Shown here piece after piece: positions 34,136 to 43,448 of a DNA stretch of 64,000 nucleotides (position 1 is the stretch's first letter; each line of letters opens with the position of its first letter). The notes under the pieces are model-generated. The model saw only the letters and a program-made list of their open reading frames with translations, was not told the DNA's origin and searched no databases. Source of the stretch: Paenibacillus ferrarius (GTDB taxonomy: Bacteria; Bacillota; Bacilli; Paenibacillales; NBRC-103111); NCBI RefSeq assembly GCF_002027705.1, contig NZ_MBTG01000006.1, forward strand, positions 124,001 through 188,000. The letters run 5' to 3'. A program made the position numbers and the translations under genes.

Positions 34136-35554
34136 CTAAATATTCGATAAAGAAGCAGTCTCCGTTTCCTTCAAAATCATAGCTTTCTTCTGCTTCTCTC
34201 TACCAAATGCGAGGAAGTAGAGCATGAAAACGACAAGCTGCAAGACGGCTATGACGAGGCAAATATTACTATAAATAGAACCGGATGAGTAGCTGTATAA
34301 AGGGTTCCAATGCGGGACTCCTGCTGATCCAAGATCCACGACTTTGCTGTATATGCCAATCGCGATCCCTTGCGAGATGAAATTGACCATCGACAACATG
34401 CCCATGCCAACGCCAACTTGATCTGTAGGCAAGGTTCTTGAAACCGAATTGGATAAGGCGATGACGATGAAGGATTGCCCCACATTGCCGAGTATTAGAA
34501 AAACAGCAATCAACAGCGGGGAGCCGCCGGTAAAAGTCGATAGCAGCACAAAGCAGCTCAACAGTAAGCTCGAAGCCACTGTAACGACAAACGAGTTGCC
34601 TTTGATATCTGCGAGTCTGCCTCCTTTACGTCCAAAAAAGGCAGAAGCAATGGCAGCCGGGACCATCGCGAAGCCGATCCAAACGGAGGGCAGCTTTTGA
34701 ATCTCCGTCAAGAGGAGCGGACTCAGCACAAAGAGCGAGCAGCAGGTTCCGCTGACGAGGAACGCAATGGTTAATCCAAGGGTATACTTCTTATTTTGAA
34801 AAAGTTTGGGAGCAATGAAGGGATCTCCGGCTGTGCAGATACGTGCTATAAATAATCCCAAGGCGATTAGTCCACCCAGTAGAAGCCAGAGGCCCTTGGT
34901 TACACTGAGCAGGAATAAGCCGATGGCAGCACCCAGCAGCAAACCGCCGATCCAATCGAACTTGCCAGCCGCCCGCGGTTGTTCATTCCCCAAATATTTC
35001 CGGTAAAAGGGAAGTGTGATCAGCACAAGCAAAGTGACAGCGAATAACCAGCGCCAGTGCAGGGTACTCACGATTAAAGCCGCGATGACGGGTCCCAGCG
35101 CATTACCGAAAGCCAAACCAACTGCGGTCATGCTCAGTGCGAAACCTCTTCGCTCAGGAGCGAAGTAGCGCAAAGGGATAATCATCGCAATAGCGGGAAT
35201 AACAGCGGCTCCAGCCGATTGCAGGCATCGTGCGATTAAGGCCATTGCAAAGGTATGGGAGGCCAGACCGATCAAGGAGCCTACAGTGAATAGAAGGAGT
35301 CCGAAGGTCACCAAGCTCTTGAGCTTGTAGCGATCTGCCAGCTTTCCATAGGTGACTGCGCCAATGGCATAGATCAGAATGTAGGCAGAGGAGAGCCAAC
35401 TGACCTGTGCGATCGTAAGGGAGAAATCCAGACTAATCTTAGGCAGGGCAATGTTGAACATGATGCCGCTCATCATGGAGAGTGTCAGGGTGAACATTAA
35501 GACACGCATTAATTTGTTGCCGATTTGCTGCTGATCTTGTGTGGATACTTTCAT
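34136..35554 (-). CDS. MFS efflux transporter, DHA2 family (Tet(L)/Tet(K)-like)
   Basis: Drug/proton antiporter of 472 residues with about 14 hydrophobic segments. Motif A appears as YGKLADRYKLKSLVTFG, motif B/C-like regions as ARCLQSAGAAVIPAIAMII and GNALGPVIAALIVSTLHWRW, and GMGMLSMVNFISQGIAIGIY matches DHA2 pumps of the Tet(L) type. The drug substrate cannot be told; the family includes tetracycline, multidrug and quaternary-amine pumps. It lies downstream of a TetR gene on the same strand, and an 18-bp palindrome (35583-35600) sits 29 nt before the start, so TetR repression with drug induction is likely. Confidence 0.88.
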   Translation of the reverse strand: MKVSTQDQQQIGNKLMRVLMFTLTLSMMSGIMFNIALPKISLDFSLTIAQVSWLSSAYILIYAIGAVTYGKLADRYKLKSLVTFGLLLFTVGSLIGLASHTFAMALIARCLQSAGAAVIPAIAMIIPLRYFAPERRGFALSMTAVGLAFGNALGPVIAALIVSTLHWRWLFAVTLLVLITLPFYRKYLGNEQPRAAGKFDWIGGLLLGAAIGLFLLSVTKGLWLLLGGLIALGLFIARICTAGDPFIAPKLFQNKKYTLGLTIAFLVSGTCCSLFVLSPLLLTEIQKLPSVWIGFAMVPAAIASAFFGRKGGRLADIKGNSFVVTVASSLLLSCFVLLSTFTGGSPLLIAVFLILGNVGQSFIVIALSNSVSRTLPTDQVGVGMGMLSMVNFISQGIAIGIYSKVVDLGSAGVPHWNPLYSYSSGSIYSNICLVIAVLQLVVFMLYFLAFGREKQKKAMILKETETASLSNI

Positions 35555-35582
35555 AGGGGATCACGTCCTTTTTAAAATAGAC

Positions 35583-35600
35583 TGTCAGTACTGACTGACA
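35583..35600. promoter_or_regulatory. TetR operator upstream of the MFS gene
   Basis: The perfect inverted repeat TGTCAGT-actg-ACTGACA lies between the MFS start and the tetR stop. An almost identical palindrome lies upstream of tetR (36227-36244), strongly suggesting that both bind the same regulator. Confidence 0.85.
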
Positions 35601-35617
35601 ATGCTTTGGTAAAAAAA

Positions 35618-36205
35618 CTAGGGTTTCAAAGCCCTAGCAAAAATTTTTACGCTATTCTGAATAAATGGCTCAAGTGAAATACTGGCATAGTATTTATGGC
35701 TGTCGAGATCATTCATGAATGCCCCGAAATGCATCATCATAAAGGCGAAGGCATGCGCCTCCGGGTCGACAGGAATTATTTTCCCTTTTTCGGCCATCGT
35801 GATGAAATAATTCGTTAAGATATCCAGCAGCTGCAGCGGATGCCTATGCGTTCGTTCGCGGAATCCGGGCAGTTGGCTTTCTTCTTTGAAGCTGATTTGA
35901 ATCATTTTCCGGTTGCGGTTCATGATTTCATGATAGGTTTTACTGACCAGAAGCAGGTCCTCTTCCAAGTCCCATACGAGCTTTTCACTAAACAGCTTCT
36001 TCATCTCTTCCGCGTAGTGATAGCGGTCGAATGCCGCTTCGAGGAGTTTCTGCTTGCTGCCGAAATGACGGAAAAGGGTTTTCTCGCTTAGCCCAGCGGC
36101 GGTGGCAATTTCAAGGGTGGTTACTCCATTGTAGCCTTTTTCCGCAATTAAATTGAGCGCCGCTACCAGAAGCTTTTCGCCGCTTCCCAGCTTGCTGTTC
36201 TCCAT
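35618..36205 (-). CDS. TetR family transcriptional regulator
   Basis: Repressor of 195 residues. The N-terminal helix-turn-helix is GYNGVTTLEIATAAGLSEKT followed by LFRHFGSKQKLLEAAFDRYH, the classical TetR pattern. The C-terminal ligand domain is all-helical (for example KYYASISLEPFIQNSVKIFA). ATG 36205 follows GAGGGATGGC. It is probably the local regulator of the adjacent MFS pump and of itself, because matching palindromes precede both genes. Confidence 0.9.
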   Translation of the reverse strand: MENSKLGSGEKLLVAALNLIAEKGYNGVTTLEIATAAGLSEKTLFRHFGSKQKLLEAAFDRYHYAEEMKKLFSEKLVWDLEEDLLLVSKTYHEIMNRNRKMIQISFKEESQLPGFRERTHRHPLQLLDILTNYFITMAEKGKIIPVDPEAHAFAFMMMHFGAFMNDLDSHKYYASISLEPFIQNSVKIFARALKP

Positions 36206-36226
36206 GCCATCCCTCTTTCGTAACGA

Positions 36227-36244
36227 TGTCAGTACTCACTGACA
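36227..36244. promoter_or_regulatory. TetR operator upstream of tetR (autoregulation)
   Basis: TGTCAGT-actc-ACTGACA lies 22 nt before the tetR start. It differs from the MFS operator by one base in the 4-nt centre. Confidence 0.85.
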
Positions 36245-36379
36245 TTATAATAAAATGATTATGGGATAAAGTCAATGTTGAAATAGTCGATTTCAGCAGC
36301 GCGCCAAACAATCATTGCCCTGATGCGGTTACAAGGGTGTTCCACTCTGTAGAATAAGGCGTTTGCTTCAAGCGACTGG

Positions 36380-36572
36380 AAGCCTGCGAAAGTGCAGGTT
36401 TTTTCGGAGAAATCGTGTGAAAAGTGGAAATGCCTGCGAAAGTGCAGGTATTATTAGCCTTTTCATCCTCAAATCCAGAAAAATCCTAAAAAGCATGCAG
36501 ATACGCAGGAATTTTATCATTTTGGTGATACCAAGAGCATAAAGGATGCATAATTGCTGGTTTCTGCTAGGT
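36380..36572. repeat. CCTGC-n-GCAGG hairpin repeat cluster, copy A
   Basis: Contains GCCTGCGAAAGTGCAGG twice (one followed by TTTTTT), GCATGCAGATACGCAGG and a degenerate GATGCATAATTGCTGG. Related clusters lie at 41640-41830 and 50120-50330. The hairpin with the T run could act as a terminator. Confidence 0.75.
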
Positions 36573-36653
36573 AACTGGAATGAAGGCTGCCCGCGAGTAG
36601 TTTTTCTGCTTCGGGGCGGCTTTGTTTTGCTTGCGGCTGATAGGGCGTCACTT

Positions 36654-37511
36654 TTAACCAAAGAAGCTAATAACCAGAATGCCGATCAAAATGAGAAGCG
36701 AACAAATAATGCGCAGTGTACCTTGTTTTTCTTTGAGTACAACTATGCCCAGAATGGTGGCAAACACGGTGCCGATTTCTCGGATTGGCGAGATATGGGC
36801 GACAGGGGCATATTTCATAGCGAATAAAAATAACAAGTAAGAGCCCGGATTAAGGAGCGCACCAAGTAAGATGATTCTGGCATTCAGCTTCCATTCCATG
36901 CGGATCTGTTTCGAACGGAGGACGATCGGCGTCAGGGCAGCCATGAACCCGATATTCGTTACTTCTAGCAATGAGATCGCGGAAACATGCTGAAGGTTGA
37001 TGCGATCAACAAAAACGTAAGAGGTCGTACATAAGCCGACACTAAGGGCCATAAGGAATGGTTTGACTGTACCTGCGCCAATGGATGTTGGTTTACGGGT
37101 GAAAATACCGCTAAGCCAAAGAAATCCAAAGACCATGCAAAGCAGTCCAAGCCACCCATATCCAGATAAGGATTCACGAAGAAACAAGACGCTGCCGATG
37201 GGAATAAACAGGGTACTGGTGCCGCGCATAATGGGATAGACCTGTGAAAGATCGCCCATATTGTACGTTCGAGCCAACAGCAGGGCATAGACGCTTTGAA
37301 GACAGGCAGATAAAAGTAAGAATCCGTAGGCTTTCAGAGACAAAGGATTCATCCACAGTTCTCTGATTAAATAGGGAAGAAGCCCGATTGTGGTTACCAT
37401 GACGATAGCCCACAGGAAAACACTTTTATTGTGGCTTCTTTTGGTGAATAGACTCCAGACGGCGTGCGTAAGACCTGAAGCTACGACAAGGAGCAGTGAA
37501 ACGATAAACAC
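36654..37511 (-). CDS. EamA/DMT-family exporter
   Basis: Integral membrane protein of 285 residues with about ten segments in two EamA halves: the first with LTHAVWSLFTKRSHN and GDLSQVYPIMRGTSTLFIPI, the second with VAHISPIREIGTVFATILGI and VVLKEKQGTLRIICSLLILI. Drug/metabolite transporters of this kind export metabolites or amino acids; the substrate is unknown. A good promoter lies upstream on the minus strand (37646-37675). Confidence 0.87.
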   Translation of the reverse strand: MFIVSLLLVVASGLTHAVWSLFTKRSHNKSVFLWAIVMVTTIGLLPYLIRELWMNPLSLKAYGFLLLSACLQSVYALLLARTYNMGDLSQVYPIMRGTSTLFIPIGSVLFLRESLSGYGWLGLLCMVFGFLWLSGIFTRKPTSIGAGTVKPFLMALSVGLCTTSYVFVDRINLQHVSAISLLEVTNIGFMAALTPIVLRSKQIRMEWKLNARIILLGALLNPGSYLLFLFAMKYAPVAHISPIREIGTVFATILGIVVLKEKQGTLRIICSLLILIGILVISFFG

Positions 37512-37645
37512 GGAACCATCTCCAAACTATGAGTGAAAGTAAACGCGAGGGCATGCCCAGACGCGAATCCTAAGTAAACATTGTAATTGGGTACATGTTG
37601 TTGTATTCATGTTGTTTTATAATAAAATCATGTTGTTTGTTGACA

Positions 37646-37675
37646 ATTGTATCTCCTATTCCTTCTGGCTGTCAA
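37646..37675 (-). promoter_or_regulatory. Sigma-A promoter of the EamA gene
   Basis: On the minus strand, TTGACA (37675-37670) and TACAAT (37651-37646) are separated by 18 nt, about 130 nt upstream of the EamA start. A consensus match only. Confidence 0.6.
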
Positions 37676-37719
37676 TGCAAAATTTACGCCGCGTTCATGA
37701 GCTAGTACCTCACTGAACT

Positions 37720-37758
37720 AAGCCCGTTCCTGCGTCAAAACGAAAGAATGGGCTTTTT
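37720..37758 (+). terminator. Isolated terminator-like hairpin upstream of the PL8 lyase
   Basis: AAGCCCGTTC pairs with GAATGGGCTT (one G-U), then TTTTTC. No plus-strand gene precedes it, so it may be a leader attenuator of the lyase or a remnant of a lost gene. Confidence 0.6.
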
Positions 37759-37796
37759 CATAAAAATAAGCGATCAGATAAAAATCGTCGATATAC

Positions 37797-37812
37797 GAGA
37801 AAGCGATTACAA
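37797..37812 (+). promoter_or_regulatory. Candidate CcpA site (cre) upstream of the PL8 lyase
   Basis: GAGAAAGCGATTACAA matches the cre consensus WTGNNARCGNWWWCAW except at the first two informative bases. It lies about 50 nt before the lyase start, which fits catabolite control of a secreted polysaccharide-degrading enzyme. Confidence 0.4.
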
Positions 37813-37859
37813 TTTATCCTTGGTAAGCAAGTCATTTAACTAAGGAGGGATTTAATACA

Positions 37860-40800
37860 ATGTCTAAATTGCTTCGATCGGTAAGTCTGCTATGCCTTTG
37901 TCTGGTCGTGGTGAGCGTAAGTGCAGTAGGGATCAGCCCAAGGTATGCACAGGCAAGTGATGAGTACGATGGGTTGAGGACGAAACTGCAGAGACTGCTT
38001 CTCGGTGATGGGGAATATGTTGTGCCTGTAACGGACGCCCTGCTTCAGACGAAAATTTCAACCATGGACAGCCTCATATCCTCATGCTCTGCCGCACAAG
38101 CGCCTTGCACAAGTGGCAAAGGGTACTGGGATCTGATGAACCGCAGTGTAGATCGTACTTATTTATGGGTGGACATGCCTTTTACGAGTACGGACAGCTT
38201 TACCAAATCAGGGGATATTTCTGGTTCTTATGGGCGTTTGTATGCGATGATTGTGGGCTATTACACACCAGGTTCGGTCATGTATCAGAATGCCGCGCTC
38301 AAAATAGATGTGATTAACGCACTGGATTGGCTGAATGTTCAGAAGTACAACACGACCGTTGCGACCTATGGCAACTGGTTTCACTGGCAAATTGGGGTAC
38401 CGCAGATTCTGACCAAAACTGTGCTTCTAATGAAAAATGAGCTGACGTCTGCGCAGGTAACCAGCTATATGGACGCTGTCAATCGGTTCATCCCGAACTC
38501 AGCGGCCAGAACCGTGAGCGGCAGTCCGGTGATGACCGGTGCGAATTTACTGGATCAAGCGATTGCCGTTGCCTACAGAGGCATAATTGTGAAAGATTCA
38601 GCGAAGCTGGCTGATGCCCGCGATGCGCTGAGCAGCGTGTTTGCTTATGTGTCTCCAGCGTCTGCCGTCAATACATCGGCCCGTGACGGGTTTTATGCGG
38701 ACGGTTCATTTATCCAGCATGCGGCAATGCCTTACATCGGCGGTTATGGAACATCATTGCTTAATGATGTAGGCATTCTGCTGCATATCTTAAGCGGTTC
38801 CAGCTGGGATGTTACGGATACGAACAAATGGCATGCGTACCGGTGGATTTTCGATTCCGTGGAGCCCTTCATTTATAACGGGAATGTCATGGATATGGTG
38901 AGAGGGCGGAATATCGCCTATGGTCCTGCATTAGGTTTAAAGGATACGGATCCCATTCTCACCGCCAAGGGGCTTATGTCTTCGATTTGTTATCTGCTGC
39001 TGACAGCGCCTGCGACGAATGACCAGCTGGGGGCCGCATATCCCGGCAATCCCAAACAGGCGATTCAGAGTATGCTGAAATATTGGATTACGCAGGATTC
39101 GACGAATCAAATTCTGGATGCGGCGCCGATTTATCAATATGTGCAGCTGAAACAAATCGTAGCGGATGTATCGATTCCTTCTCGAGGGGAGAAGCTCGGA
39201 CAGTTCCTGTTCCCGAATCAGGATCGTGCTCTGCAGCTGCGGCCTGGCTATGGATTTGGCATCAGTATGTCATCCAAGCGGGTAGATAAATATGAATCCG
39301 GCAACAAAAATAATGTCAAAGGCTGGTACACCGGCGACGGTATGACCTATTTATATAATGCGGATAAGGCGCAATATGAAAACTACTGGCCAACCGTAAA
39401 TCCGTATCGTCTTCCAGGCACAACAGTGGATACTCAGACGCGGACCACCAGCAGCAACTGGACGAATTACATGAGTCCGAATAGCTGGACAGGTGGGGCT
39501 GAACTGCTGGGCAGCTATGGGGCCATTGGCATGGACTTGAAGGCGCCCGGTGATATTGGGAATGGCGGAGCGATTGTGACGCCGTCGAATTTGACTGCCA
39601 AAAAATCATGGTTCACCTTCGACAACGAAATCGTAGCGCTTGGAGCAGGGATAACGAATACGGGACAATCGGGGAATGGCTGGGATGGAACCCCGCGTAA
39701 GGTAGAAACCATCGTGGATAATCGCCAAATAAGCGGCAGCAATGTTTTCACCGTGAATGGCAGCGCACAGCCGACCACATTGGGCTGGTCATCCGCGCTA
39801 AGCGGAACCAACTGGCTGCATCTGCAAGGAGATACGGGCGGCAATGACGCCAGTGTTGGATACTATTTCCCAAGCGGCACGACGATTCAAGCGAAGCGGG
39901 AAGCGCGCACGGGGACTTGGAACGAGATCAATCAAGCAACGGCTAACGTATATACCGTGTTTAATACAGAAGATTCTTATGTCAGGCAAAATGAAGCCAA
40001 TCATGGGACAGAGTCCACGCTGCTTGTGAAGAACGATTCCGGCGGCTATGCCAGAGAAAGCTACCTGAAGTTTGATGTCAGTGCTTTTGTACCGGATGGG
40101 GTTGCCTTTGACACGGCCAAAGTGACGCTGGTTCCGACCTCCGTTGGGACAACAGCGAATACAATTCAGCATACCGCTGAATGGGTTGCGGACAACAGCT
40201 GGACCGAATCGGGATTGCTTTGGGCGAATAAGCCAAGCTCAGTACCGCTGTCGCCGCTTCAGCAATGGAGCGGGATGCAGGCAGGGACGCCGATCACGAT
40301 TGATGTGACCCAAGCCCTGCAAGCCGCACTTGCCGGCAATCAGAAAGTATTTTCACTGCGGATTGCGGCAACTTCGCCAGCGGACGCTAATGGTTGGGTT
40401 TACTACGCCAGTCGAGAAAATGCGAACGCTGCCTATCGGCCTAAGCTGGTGCTGAGCAATTATAAAGAACAAGTTGCAGCTAATTACATGACGCTATGGA
40501 TGAACCACGGGACGAATCCAAGCAATGCAGCTTACAGCTATGTCATGCTTCCGAATATGAGCAGCGCGCAAGTGCAGAATTATGCGGCGAATCCTACAGT
40601 CGCGATCGTAGAAAATACGACAAGCGCGCAAGCTGTCAAGGAAACGGATTTGAACCTGGTAGCCGCGAATGTATGGCAAGACGGGCTCAAAACAATAGGG
40701 GATGGCAATGGCGGCAGCTTGATCACCGTCAATAAGAAGTCGTCTTTGCTGGTCCAAGAAGCCGGAGGTTTGTTGGATTTGGTCATCAGTGATCCGACTC

Positions 40801-41465
40801 AGGCTAATACGGGAACCATTGAGGTCGAGCTGAACCGCATCTATGCGAATGCCATCTGGCTGGATACGGGGATTACCGTTACGCAGTACAGTCCTACCCT
40901 GAAACTGTCGGTTGACGTTAACGGTTCCTATGGGAAGTCGTTCCACGCCAAGTTTGGGAACACAGTCCCAACCATGATTTCGAGCTCGGCCGATGCCTGG
41001 GTGCGGGACGGCAGTACCGGGAATACGAATTACGGGACCGCAGGGTATATGGAGGTTAAAAATGAGAGCGTCGGCTACAACCGCACCGCTTTCGTGCAGT
41101 TCGATCTTTCCGCCTACAGCGGAACGATGACGCGGGCAGCGATCCTGTTGTCGGTAGGCGGGACACCCAGCGTTGATGTGAGACATCAAGCGAAGGTGGT
41201 TGCGCAGCCATGGTCTGAGAACACGTTGACGTGGAACAATAAGCCAGCAGCCTCTCTCCCGCTGGCAGAATGGAAAGTTCCTGCGGCAGGCAGCTATGTC
41301 TGGATCGATGTAACGGACCAAGTACGGAGCGCACTCTCCTCCGCGAATAAAAGCGTATCGATTGAGGTTTCCTCGCTGACCAGCGGCTCTGCGACGTATG
41401 TCAGCTACGGCTCCAAAGAGAATGCGACGGCGGCAAGCCGGCCTGTTTTGCGGATTACGCCGTAG
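37860..41465 (+). CDS. Secreted polysaccharide lyase family 8 (hyaluronate/chondroitin/xanthan lyase type)
   Basis: Exported lyase of 1201 residues. It has a signal peptide (1-32, ending AQA) and an alpha/alpha-toroid domain (about 35-370) with the PL8 catalytic motifs NWFHWQIGVPQ (Asn), DGFYADGSFIQHAAMPYIGG (His and Tyr) and VRGRNIA (Arg). It is followed by the central beta domain, seen in REARTGTWNEIN and MTLWMNHGTNPSNAAYSYVM. Between these two blocks, which are adjacent in ordinary PL8 enzymes, sits a ~165-residue module (about 700-865) of the DNRLRE/CBM96 type (EDSYVRQNEANHG, ESYLKFDVSAF). A second such module closes the protein (about 1040-1200: DAWVRDGSTGNTNYG, FVQFDLSAY). The substrate class is certain only to family level. 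ATG follows AGGAGGGA. Confidence 0.9.
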   Translation: MSKLLRSVSLLCLCLVVVSVSAVGISPRYAQASDEYDGLRTKLQRLLLGDGEYVVPVTDALLQTKISTMDSLISSCSAAQAPCTSGKGYWDLMNRSVDRTYLWVDMPFTSTDSFTKSGDISGSYGRLYAMIVGYYTPGSVMYQNAALKIDVINALDWLNVQKYNTTVATYGNWFHWQIGVPQILTKTVLLMKNELTSAQVTSYMDAVNRFIPNSAARTVSGSPVMTGANLLDQAIAVAYRGIIVKDSAKLADARDALSSVFAYVSPASAVNTSARDGFYADGSFIQHAAMPYIGGYGTSLLNDVGILLHILSGSSWDVTDTNKWHAYRWIFDSVEPFIYNGNVMDMVRGRNIAYGPALGLKDTDPILTAKGLMSSICYLLLTAPATNDQLGAAYPGNPKQAIQSMLKYWITQDSTNQILDAAPIYQYVQLKQIVADVSIPSRGEKLGQFLFPNQDRALQLRPGYGFGISMSSKRVDKYESGNKNNVKGWYTGDGMTYLYNADKAQYENYWPTVNPYRLPGTTVDTQTRTTSSNWTNYMSPNSWTGGAELLGSYGAIGMDLKAPGDIGNGGAIVTPSNLTAKKSWFTFDNEIVALGAGITNTGQSGNGWDGTPRKVETIVDNRQISGSNVFTVNGSAQPTTLGWSSALSGTNWLHLQGDTGGNDASVGYYFPSGTTIQAKREARTGTWNEINQATANVYTVFNTEDSYVRQNEANHGTESTLLVKNDSGGYARESYLKFDVSAFVPDGVAFDTAKVTLVPTSVGTTANTIQHTAEWVADNSWTESGLLWANKPSSVPLSPLQQWSGMQAGTPITIDVTQALQAALAGNQKVFSLRIAATSPADANGWVYYASRENANAAYRPKLVLSNYKEQVAANYMTLWMNHGTNPSNAAYSYVMLPNMSSAQVQNYAANPTVAIVENTTSAQAVKETDLNLVAANVWQDGLKTIGDGNGGSLITVNKKSSLLVQEAGGLLDLVISDPTQANTGTIEVELNRIYANAIWLDTGITVTQYSPTLKLSVDVNGSYGKSFHAKFGNTVPTMISSSADAWVRDGSTGNTNYGTAGYMEVKNESVGYNRTAFVQFDLSAYSGTMTRAAILLSVGGTPSVDVRHQAKVVAQPWSENTLTWNNKPAASLPLAEWKVPAAGSYVWIDVTDQVRSALSSANKSVSIEVSSLTSGSATYVSYGSKENATAASRPVLRITP

Positions 41466-41505
41466 ATCAGCGTTGAAGCCGTTTCATCAACGTCATGATG
41501 GGATG

Positions 41506-41550
41506 AATAACCTTCAGCACCACATTCAATGTGGTGTTGGAGGTTATTTT
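41506..41550 (+). terminator. Terminator after the PL8 lyase
   Basis: A nearly 20-bp stem, AATAACCT...CACCACATT with AATGTGGTG...AGGTTATT, ends in TTTT and lies 41 nt after the lyase stop. Confidence 0.75.
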
Positions 41551-41639
41551 GGCTAATGTGTGGGAGAGCCTGACGTGTAGGCAGTGGATGCAGGATGCAA
41601 ATACACAACGAGCGTGGATCGCGCGGCTGCTTACCCCAA

Positions 41640-41830
41640 AAGATGCAAAAGTGCAGGTATTTTCCGTGAAATCGTGCGAAAAAGCGGAAAACCTGCAAAA
41701 GTGCAGGCATTTTAAGCTTTTCGGACTGAAATCAAACAATAAGCTGAAAAAGCCTGCATTTTTGCAGGAATATATGAATTTGGGGTATTCCAGAGAGTAA
41801 AAGGATGCACAATTGCAGGTTTTCGATTAT
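41640..41830. repeat. CCTGC-n-GCAGG hairpin repeat cluster, copy B
   Basis: Contains ACCTGCAAAAGTGCAGGC, GCCTGCATTTTTGCAGG, AAAGTGCAGGTATTTTCCGT and GGATGCACAATTGCAGG. The flanking words (GTGAAATCGTG, GGAAA) are shared with copy A at 36.4 kb. No gene seen. Confidence 0.75.
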
Positions 41831-41890
41831 CGGCTAGATCAGGAGGGCATTTAGTAGATGGTTCTTGTCAGTATGTAAGTTTTTTTGCCC

Positions 41891-42440
41891 GCCAATGGTA
41901 CCTCGTGCGCCACTAGTTAGATTATCACTCCAATACGCCAATGGTACCTCGCTCGCCACTAGCTAAGTTATCATTCCAATGCGCAATGGTAGCTCATTCG
42001 ACACTAGTTAGATTATCACTCCAATGCGCCAAAGGTACCTCGCTCGCCACTAGTTAGGTTATCATTCCAATGCGCAATGGTACCTCGTTCGAGACTAGTT
42101 AGGTTTTCACTCCAATGCGCCGATGGTACCTCGTTGGACACTAGTTAGGTTATCACTCCAATGCGCCAATGCTACCTTGTTCGCCACTAGCTAGGTTATC
42201 ACTCCAATGCGCCAAAGGTACCTCGTGCGCTACTAGTTAGGTTATCACTCCAATGCGCCAAAGGTACCTCGCTCGCCACTAGTTAGGTTATCATTCCAAT
42301 GCGCAATGGTACCTCGTTCGAGACTAGTTAGGTTTTCACTCCAATGCGCCAATGGTACCTCGTGCGCCACTAGCTAGGTTATCACTCCAGCGCCAAAGCC
42401 AACGCGCAATGGTATCTCATTCGCCACTAGTTAGCTCAGT
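41891..42440. repeat. Tandem array of about 12 copies of a 45-46-bp unit
   Basis: The unit has the form GCCAATGGTACCTCG-(C/T)(T/G)CGCCACTAG-TTAGGTTATCACTCCAATGC. Units 4-5 and 9-10 are identical to each other, showing a higher-order duplication of five units. The whole unit is conserved, with no unique spacers, so it is not a CRISPR array. Every unit contains GGTACC or a one-base variant and ACTAG. The remaining gap (42441-42655) shows no gene. Confidence 0.9.
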
Positions 42441-42655
42441 ACTCATATGACCAAATGGAGTATCATTTCCTAAATTAGTTAACCGTGCCTACTTACCGGC
42501 ACAAGCCAGCTGAGCCCTCTTTTTGCCCAATAGAGCATTGCGCTTCCCCTGCCAATCCGACATCCGGTTGACAGGTTCATGCCGTGACCCTACACTAATA
42601 AAAACGACAAAAAACAACGGCATATATAAACTATCGGTCATGGCAGGAGGCCAAC

Positions 42656-43426
42656 ATGTCTTTAACCTTTGAAGATCGCAGGATGACGATCCTGAATCAG
42701 CTGGAGATGGAAGGAAAAGTCCAGGTGCATCACCTGTCGGAGCTGCTTGCCGTTTCGACGGAAACGGTGAGGCGTGATTTGGATCGGCTGGAGAAGGAAG
42801 GCAAGCTTCGCAAGGTATACGGCGGCGCCGTGAAGATGCGCATGGAGCTGGTGGAGCCGCCTTTTCTTAAGCGGGCACAGATGATGAGGCCGGAGAAAAT
42901 GGCGATTGGGAAACTTGCCGCTTCGCTAGTTCAAGATGGCGAAACCATTATGCTGGACAATGGGACGACGACGATTGAAATGATGCCCCATTTGAAGGAT
43001 CGTACGAATGTCACCATCATTACGCACTCTATTCCGATCCTGAATCTAGCTTTGGAAACCTTTAGAGGCAGAATTATTTTTGCAGGCGGAGAAGTGAATG
43101 CCGAGTATAAAGCTGTTAGCGGCATTTTAACGGATCAGACGCTTGATCAATTTAAGGTGAATAAGGCGTTCGTCTCGGTTGGCGGTATTTCGTTGGCTGA
43201 TGGAATTACGGATTTCCATTTGGGGGAAGCCGTTATTTCACGGAAGATGATGCAGCGGGCGGAGGAAGCGATTGTCCTTACGGACCATACGAAGTTCGGG
43301 ATGGCTACCTTTGCCAGAGTGTCCAAGCTGGAGGACATCTCCATGTTGATTACGGACGCAGGATGCCCGAAGGAATGGATTGATACCATAGAGGCGCTAG
43401 GTATTGAAGTATTGATCAGCGAATAA
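42656..43426 (+). CDS. DeoR/GlpR family transcriptional regulator
   Basis: Sugar-responsive repressor of 256 residues. The N-terminal helix-turn-helix reads VHHLSELLAVSTETVRRDLD and RLEKEGKLRKVYGGAV, the exact DeoR pattern. The C-terminal sensor domain (about 80-240) has DGETIMLDNGTTTIEM and KAFVSVGGISLADGITDFH, which bind sugar phosphates in relatives. ATG follows GCAGGAGG. It lies upstream of and parallel to an ABC sugar importer (43.7-47.2 kb), so it may regulate that importer or the PL8 lyase, but no operator is proven. Confidence 0.92.
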   Translation: MSLTFEDRRMTILNQLEMEGKVQVHHLSELLAVSTETVRRDLDRLEKEGKLRKVYGGAVKMRMELVEPPFLKRAQMMRPEKMAIGKLAASLVQDGETIMLDNGTTTIEMMPHLKDRTNVTIITHSIPILNLALETFRGRIIFAGGEVNAEYKAVSGILTDQTLDQFKVNKAFVSVGGISLADGITDFHLGEAVISRKMMQRAEEAIVLTDHTKFGMATFARVSKLEDISMLITDAGCPKEWIDTIEALGIEVLISE

Positions 43427-43448
43427 GCAATGAAGGATAATCGTCTCG

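Noticed and set aside
41891..42440. Regularly spaced repeats resembling a CRISPR array
   Set aside because: The entire 45-46-bp unit is conserved, with no unique spacers, no partially palindromic direct repeat of CRISPR type and no cas genes nearby.
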